Assembly (NCBI GenBank): GCA_945876305.1
Contig: CAMCOB010000052.1
Location: 1 to 8,437, forward strand
DNA length: 8,437 nucleotides
Source: Bifidobacterium breve
GTDB taxonomy: Bacteria > Actinomycetota > Thermoleophilia > Miltoncostaeales > Miltoncostaeaceae
Reading direction: 5' to 3'
The notes beneath the pieces are model-generated. The model had not been told where the DNA came from. It saw nothing but the letters and a program-made list of their open reading frames with translations, and did not search any database. Shown here in pieces: positions 6,191-8,437 of the stretch (the first letter of the stretch is position 1; every line of letters begins with the position of its first letter). Made by a program: the position numbers and the translations under genes.

Positions 6191-6598
6191 GTGCGCGGAT
6201 TCACCCTCATCCTCGTGGCATCGTTCGTCTTCGTCGCGGCAAGCACCCTCATGTGGGCGGGGTGCCAGCAGCAGAAGGTGCCCGTGAGCGCGTCGGGGCA
6301 GCCCGTGGTGCAGTTCGCACCGAGGGAGCGCACGTCGGGCACATGGACGGGTGACGTCATCGTCGCCGACCAGCCCGTGGCCCGAGGGCTGGTGTACACG
6401 GGGGAGGACGCCGAGTCCCTGGTCCGTGGCGAGGTGCTCGACGTCGCCTGGGTCCCCGGCACCATGACCGTGCGCGCGGTCGACACGGGCTCGTCCCGGT
6501 GGTGGTACGTGGGCGGCGTACTGCTTTACATCGTCGCGGTCATCGTGGAGGAGGTCGGCCGGCGGCGCATGGCTGATGCGCGCGCCCGGGCTGCATGA
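6191..6598 (+). CDS. Hypothetical small membrane protein, DUF3592-like layout
   Basis: A 135-residue protein with an N-terminal hydrophobic segment (about 3-24), a predicted beta-rich middle (about 30-100) and a C-terminal helix (about 104-121) ending in basic VGRRRMADARARAA. The stretch GEVLDVAWVPGTMTVRAVD (80-98) just before the last helix resembles the DUF3592 pattern, in which G-x-x-V-x-V-x-Y-x-P is followed by a strand and a membrane helix. This is pattern memory only and is uncertain. C25 in MWAGC (21-25) is near a lipobox, but the -3 residue is Trp instead of Leu/Val, so lipidation is doubtful. The GTG at 6191 is 6 bases after the preceding stop and has only a weak upstream GGCGG. A start slightly further in is possible, but no later codon keeps the whole first helix. 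A GC-rich hairpin spans its stop codon. Function unknown; it probably acts with its upstream partner. Confidence 0.75.
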   Translation: MRGFTLILVASFVFVAASTLMWAGCQQQKVPVSASGQPVVQFAPRERTSGTWTGDVIVADQPVARGLVYTGEDAESLVRGEVLDVAWVPGTMTVRAVDTGSSRWWYVGGVLLYIVAVIVEEVGRRRMADARARAA

Positions 6599-6606
6599 CG
6601 CCCGGG
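6585..6606 (+). terminator. Possible GC-rich terminator hairpin after the small membrane genes
   Basis: CCCGGGC at 6585-6591 pairs perfectly with GCCCGGG at 6600-6606 across an 8-base loop that contains the TGA stop. No T-tract follows, so this would be a tail-less hairpin. Its place between an apparent operon end and the likely promoter of the transaldolase operon favours a termination role, but that is inferred. Confidence 0.35.
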
Positions 6607-6651
6607 ACACACCCCGGCAATCGGAGGACCGTCGGCCCCGGCAGCGGCTGG

Positions 6652-6657
6652 TACCCT
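6652..6657 (+). promoter_or_regulatory. Putative -10 element for the transaldolase operon
   Basis: TACCCT (TANNNT) lies 36 bases before the GTG start of the transaldolase. It would place the transcript start near 6664, leaving a short leader that carries the GGGAGGG ribosome site. No clear -35 consensus is seen 16-18 bases upstream. The 95-base gap 6599-6693 otherwise contains only the 3' half of the GC hairpin. Confidence 0.35.
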
Positions 6658-6680
6658 CGAATGGGGCCAACGACGCGCTC

Positions 6681-6687
6681 GGGAGGG
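6681..6687 (+). promoter_or_regulatory. Shine-Dalgarno sequence that sets the transaldolase start
   Basis: GGGAGGG ends 6 bases before the GTG at 6694. This decides for the GTG over the in-frame ATGs at 6595 and 6661, which have no comparable site and would add residues not found at the N-terminus of this family. Confidence 0.75.
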
Positions 6688-6693
6688 CACAAA

Positions 6694-7350
6694 GTGAAGC
6701 TGTTCATCGACACCGCCAGCCTGCAGGACATCGAGGAGATCGCCTCCTGGGGTGTTCTCGCCGGCGTGACCACCAACCCGACGCTGCTCTCGCAGGTTGA
6801 GGGCGATGAGGATTCCATCTACCGCCGCATTTGCGAGTTGGTTGACGGGCCCATCTCAGCCGAGGTGGTGGCCAACGATGTGCCAACCATGATCTCCGAG
6901 GGCAAGCGGCTCGCCGCCATCCACCCGAACATCGTGGTGAAGCTGCCCACCTGTGCCGAGGGCCTCAGCGCCACGTCGGCGCTGGCCAAGGACGGGATCC
7001 GGGTCAACATGACGCTGTGCTTCACGGCCAGCCAGGCGATGCTCGCCGCATCGGCCGGCGCGGCCTTTGTGTCGCCATTTCTCGGGCGCTTCGACGACAT
7101 CTCCGAGGACGGCCTCGGCCACCTCGGGGAGATCGTCGAGTGCTTTGCCAACTCGCTGTACGAGACCGAGGTGCTGGCGGCGTCGATCCGCAGCCCGCTC
7201 CACGTGATGGAGGCAGCGCGGATCGGTGCGGACATCGCCACCATCCCACCCAAGGTGTTCCATCAGATGCTCAAGCACCCGCTCACCGGGAGTGGCATCG
7301 ACCAGTTCAACAAGGATCACGCCGGTCGGCTCGCCAAGCAGGGTGCATGA
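6694..7350 (+). CDS. tal: Transaldolase, short (TalC/FSA-like) type
   Basis: Transaldolase moves a dihydroxyacetone unit between sedoheptulose 7-phosphate + glyceraldehyde 3-phosphate and erythrose 4-phosphate + fructose 6-phosphate in the cytoplasmic non-oxidative pentose phosphate pathway. The 218-residue protein has the length of the compact class and starts MKLFIDTA, with the conserved D6. It has TTNPTLL at 26-32 (N28), the Schiff-base lysine K83 in VVKLP, NMTLCFTASQA at 105-115 and SPFLGRFDD at 127-135. Phe129 in SPF is the residue that separates true transaldolases (Phe) from fructose-6-phosphate aldolases (Tyr), so I favour transaldolase. The GTG start has a good GGGAGGG site. The stop overlaps the glpX ATG (ATGA), so the two are coupled. 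The alternative function, fructose-6-phosphate aldolase, is possible but less likely. Confidence 0.93.
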   Translation: MKLFIDTASLQDIEEIASWGVLAGVTTNPTLLSQVEGDEDSIYRRICELVDGPISAEVVANDVPTMISEGKRLAAIHPNIVVKLPTCAEGLSATSALAKDGIRVNMTLCFTASQAMLAASAGAAFVSPFLGRFDDISEDGLGHLGEIVECFANSLYETEVLAASIRSPLHVMEAARIGADIATIPPKVFHQMLKHPLTGSGIDQFNKDHAGRLAKQGA

Positions 7351-8357
7351 GCACGAACGACGTGCCCGCGCGCGTGCCCGAGTCGCTCGAAGGGCACCGG
7401 ATCGTTCCGGCCACGGACTTCCTCAGGGTTGTGGAGCAGGCCGCGTTGGCGTCGGCCCGCTGGGTGGGGCAGGGCAACGCCCACGCCGCTGACGGCGCCG
7501 CGGTTGACGCCATGCGCAAGGAGTTCAGCGCCATGCCCATTACGGGCACGGTCATCATCGGCGAGGGCGAGAAGGATGAGGCCCCCGAGCTGTACGTGGG
7601 CGAGGTGCTTGGCACGGGCGGCATGCCGTGCGAGATCGCCGTTGACCCGCTTGAGGGCACTGACCTTGTGTCCCGGGGCGACGCCGGCGCCATCGCCGTG
7701 TGCGTCATCGGCGCCCCGGGCGGCGTCATGGCCGCTCCCGACATGTACATGCAGAAGCTGTGCGTGGGTGCTGGCGCGAAGGGCCGCGTGGATATCGCCG
7801 CACCCATCGCCGACACGCTCGACGTGGTGGCCCGTTGCTACGACCGCCGCGTGCGCGACCTCTCGGTGATCGTGCTCGACCGCCCCCGTCACGAGGAATT
7901 GATTGAGGAGATCCGCGGCCTTGGGGCCCGTATCAAGCTCATCCCCGACGGCGACATCACCGCCAGCATGTCGGCCGCCGTGCGCGGCACCGGCGACCAC
8001 CTTTATTTGGGTATCGGCGGGTCCACCGAGGGCGTTATCACCGCCGCGGCACTCGAGTGTCTGGGCGGCGAGATCCAGGCACGCATGTGGCCCAAGGACG
8101 ATGCCCAACTGGAGCGCCTCAAGCCATTCGGCCTCGAGGACACCAGCCGGGTGCTCACTGCCCGCGACCTGGCTCCCGACCCGCTGTACGTTCTTGCCAC
8201 GGGCGTCACCGACGGCTACCTGCTGAAGGGCGTGCGCTACTTCAGCGACGGCGCCCGCACGCACTCCATCCTCATGGACCTGCGTGAGCGCACGGTGCGC
8301 TTTGTCGATACCGTGCACATGTTCAGCCGCACACCTCTTCGGGAGATCCGCCTGTGA
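7347..8357 (+). CDS. glpX: Class II fructose-1,6-bisphosphatase (GlpX)
   Basis: GlpX removes the 1-phosphate of fructose 1,6-bisphosphate to give fructose 6-phosphate, the committed gluconeogenic step; some family members also accept sedoheptulose 1,7-bisphosphate. The 336-residue protein is of normal length. It shows the Li+-sensitive phosphatase-fold metal and phosphate motifs in order: GEGEKDEAP at 72-80, DPLEGT at 100-105, PDGD at 200-203 and GGSTEGV at 224-230. The N-terminal helix AALASARWVGQGN (32-44) and DGAAVDAMR are typical of the family. The ATG overlaps the transaldolase stop by 4 bases, so translation is coupled. An in-frame upstream extension exists, but it lies inside the transaldolase gene and carries no GlpX sequence. 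The 3' end overlaps the next gene by 4 bases as GTGA. Confidence 0.96.
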   Translation: MSTNDVPARVPESLEGHRIVPATDFLRVVEQAALASARWVGQGNAHAADGAAVDAMRKEFSAMPITGTVIIGEGEKDEAPELYVGEVLGTGGMPCEIAVDPLEGTDLVSRGDAGAIAVCVIGAPGGVMAAPDMYMQKLCVGAGAKGRVDIAAPIADTLDVVARCYDRRVRDLSVIVLDRPRHEELIEEIRGLGARIKLIPDGDITASMSAAVRGTGDHLYLGIGGSTEGVITAAALECLGGEIQARMWPKDDAQLERLKPFGLEDTSRVLTARDLAPDPLYVLATGVTDGYLLKGVRYFSDGARTHSILMDLRERTVRFVDTVHMFSRTPLREIRL

Positions 8358-8437
8358 GTGACGACATGCCGCCCGAGAACCCATTCGGCTTCGCGTTTGG
8401 CGAGGATGCATCGGAGGAGTTCAAGGAGCGCCTCAAA
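8354..8437 (+). CDS. Start of an unidentified protein, possibly DUF2342-type (3' end outside window)
   Basis: A GTG at 8354 overlaps the glpX stop (GTGA), and the frame stays open for 28 codons to the window edge. The acidic, Pro-rich opening MSDDMPPENPFGFAFG, followed by a charged helix-like EEFKERLK, recalls the N-termini of actinobacterial DUF2342 (zinc-dependent metalloprotease-like) proteins, which often begin with a short PFGF element. That is recalled resemblance over very few residues. The existence of the gene is well supported by the overlap; its identity is not. It is the third member of the tal-glpX operon. Confidence 0.65.
   Translation, partial: MSDDMPPENPFGFAFGEDASEEFKERLK

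Noticed and set aside
5893..6486. Open frame of 197 codons on the - strand opposite the two small membrane genes
   Set aside because: I considered it because the + strand genes here are hypothetical. The + strand frames have real helices, basic tails, a strong ribosome site and tight spacing; this frame is Thr/Ser/Pro-rich without features.
7317..8411. Long open frame (364 codons) on the - strand opposite glpX
   Set aside because: It is antisense to an unmistakable GlpX gene. The translation is His/Ala/Gly/Val-rich with no domain, as expected from the mirror of GC-rich codons.

Overview
The window is GC-rich, gene-dense DNA that reads as an ordinary chromosomal segment of a high-GC actinomycete-type bacterium. 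The evidence is the order lysA-hom-thrC-thrB, GTG start codons, stop/start overlaps of 4 to 8 bases, a class II (GlpX) fructose bisphosphatase and a small transaldolase. Some sequence details, such as the hom metal/substrate-site region and the short transaldolase next to glpX, would fit a deep-branching actinobacterial class such as Thermoleophilia. That placement is a guess from memory, not a search result. I see no mobile element, CRISPR array, tRNA or rRNA.

Region 1 (1-3548, + strand) is an aspartate-family amino acid operon. It holds the last 91 codons of lysA (meso-diaminopimelate to lysine), then hom (aspartate semialdehyde to homoserine, with a C-terminal ACT domain), thrC (O-phosphohomoserine to threonine) and thrB (homoserine to O-phosphohomoserine). 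All four genes overlap their neighbours, so they are probably one translationally coupled transcript. A GC-rich hairpin without a T-tract spans the thrB stop codon, at the point where convergent genes meet.

Region 2 (3588-5556, - strand) holds two genes: a small VOC-fold protein (glyoxalase/dioxygenase superfamily) and, upstream of it, a membrane protein of about 501 residues. The larger protein joins seven predicted helices to a spermidine-synthase-like Rossmann domain. Both starts lack a good Shine-Dalgarno sequence, and both have a TANNNT hexamer ending exactly 6 bases before the start codon. That is the geometry of a leaderless transcript.

Region 3 (5600-6598, + strand), divergent from region 2, carries two unrecognised small membrane proteins with the same layout: N-terminal helix, external domain, C-terminal helix. 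The first has four cysteines in its external part. The second resembles the DUF3592 type of architecture. This is the least explained part of the window.

Region 4 (6694-8437, + strand) is a central carbon operon: a short transaldolase, glpX, and the first 28 codons of a third gene. The three genes overlap by 4 bases at each junction. Together the first two interconvert three- to seven-carbon sugar phosphates for gluconeogenesis and the non-oxidative pentose phosphate pathway. The third gene may be a DUF2342-type protein, but too little of it is visible to be sure.

There is no gap over 300 bases without a gene. The longest non-coding stretch is 95 bases (6599-6693), and it holds the likely transaldolase promoter.
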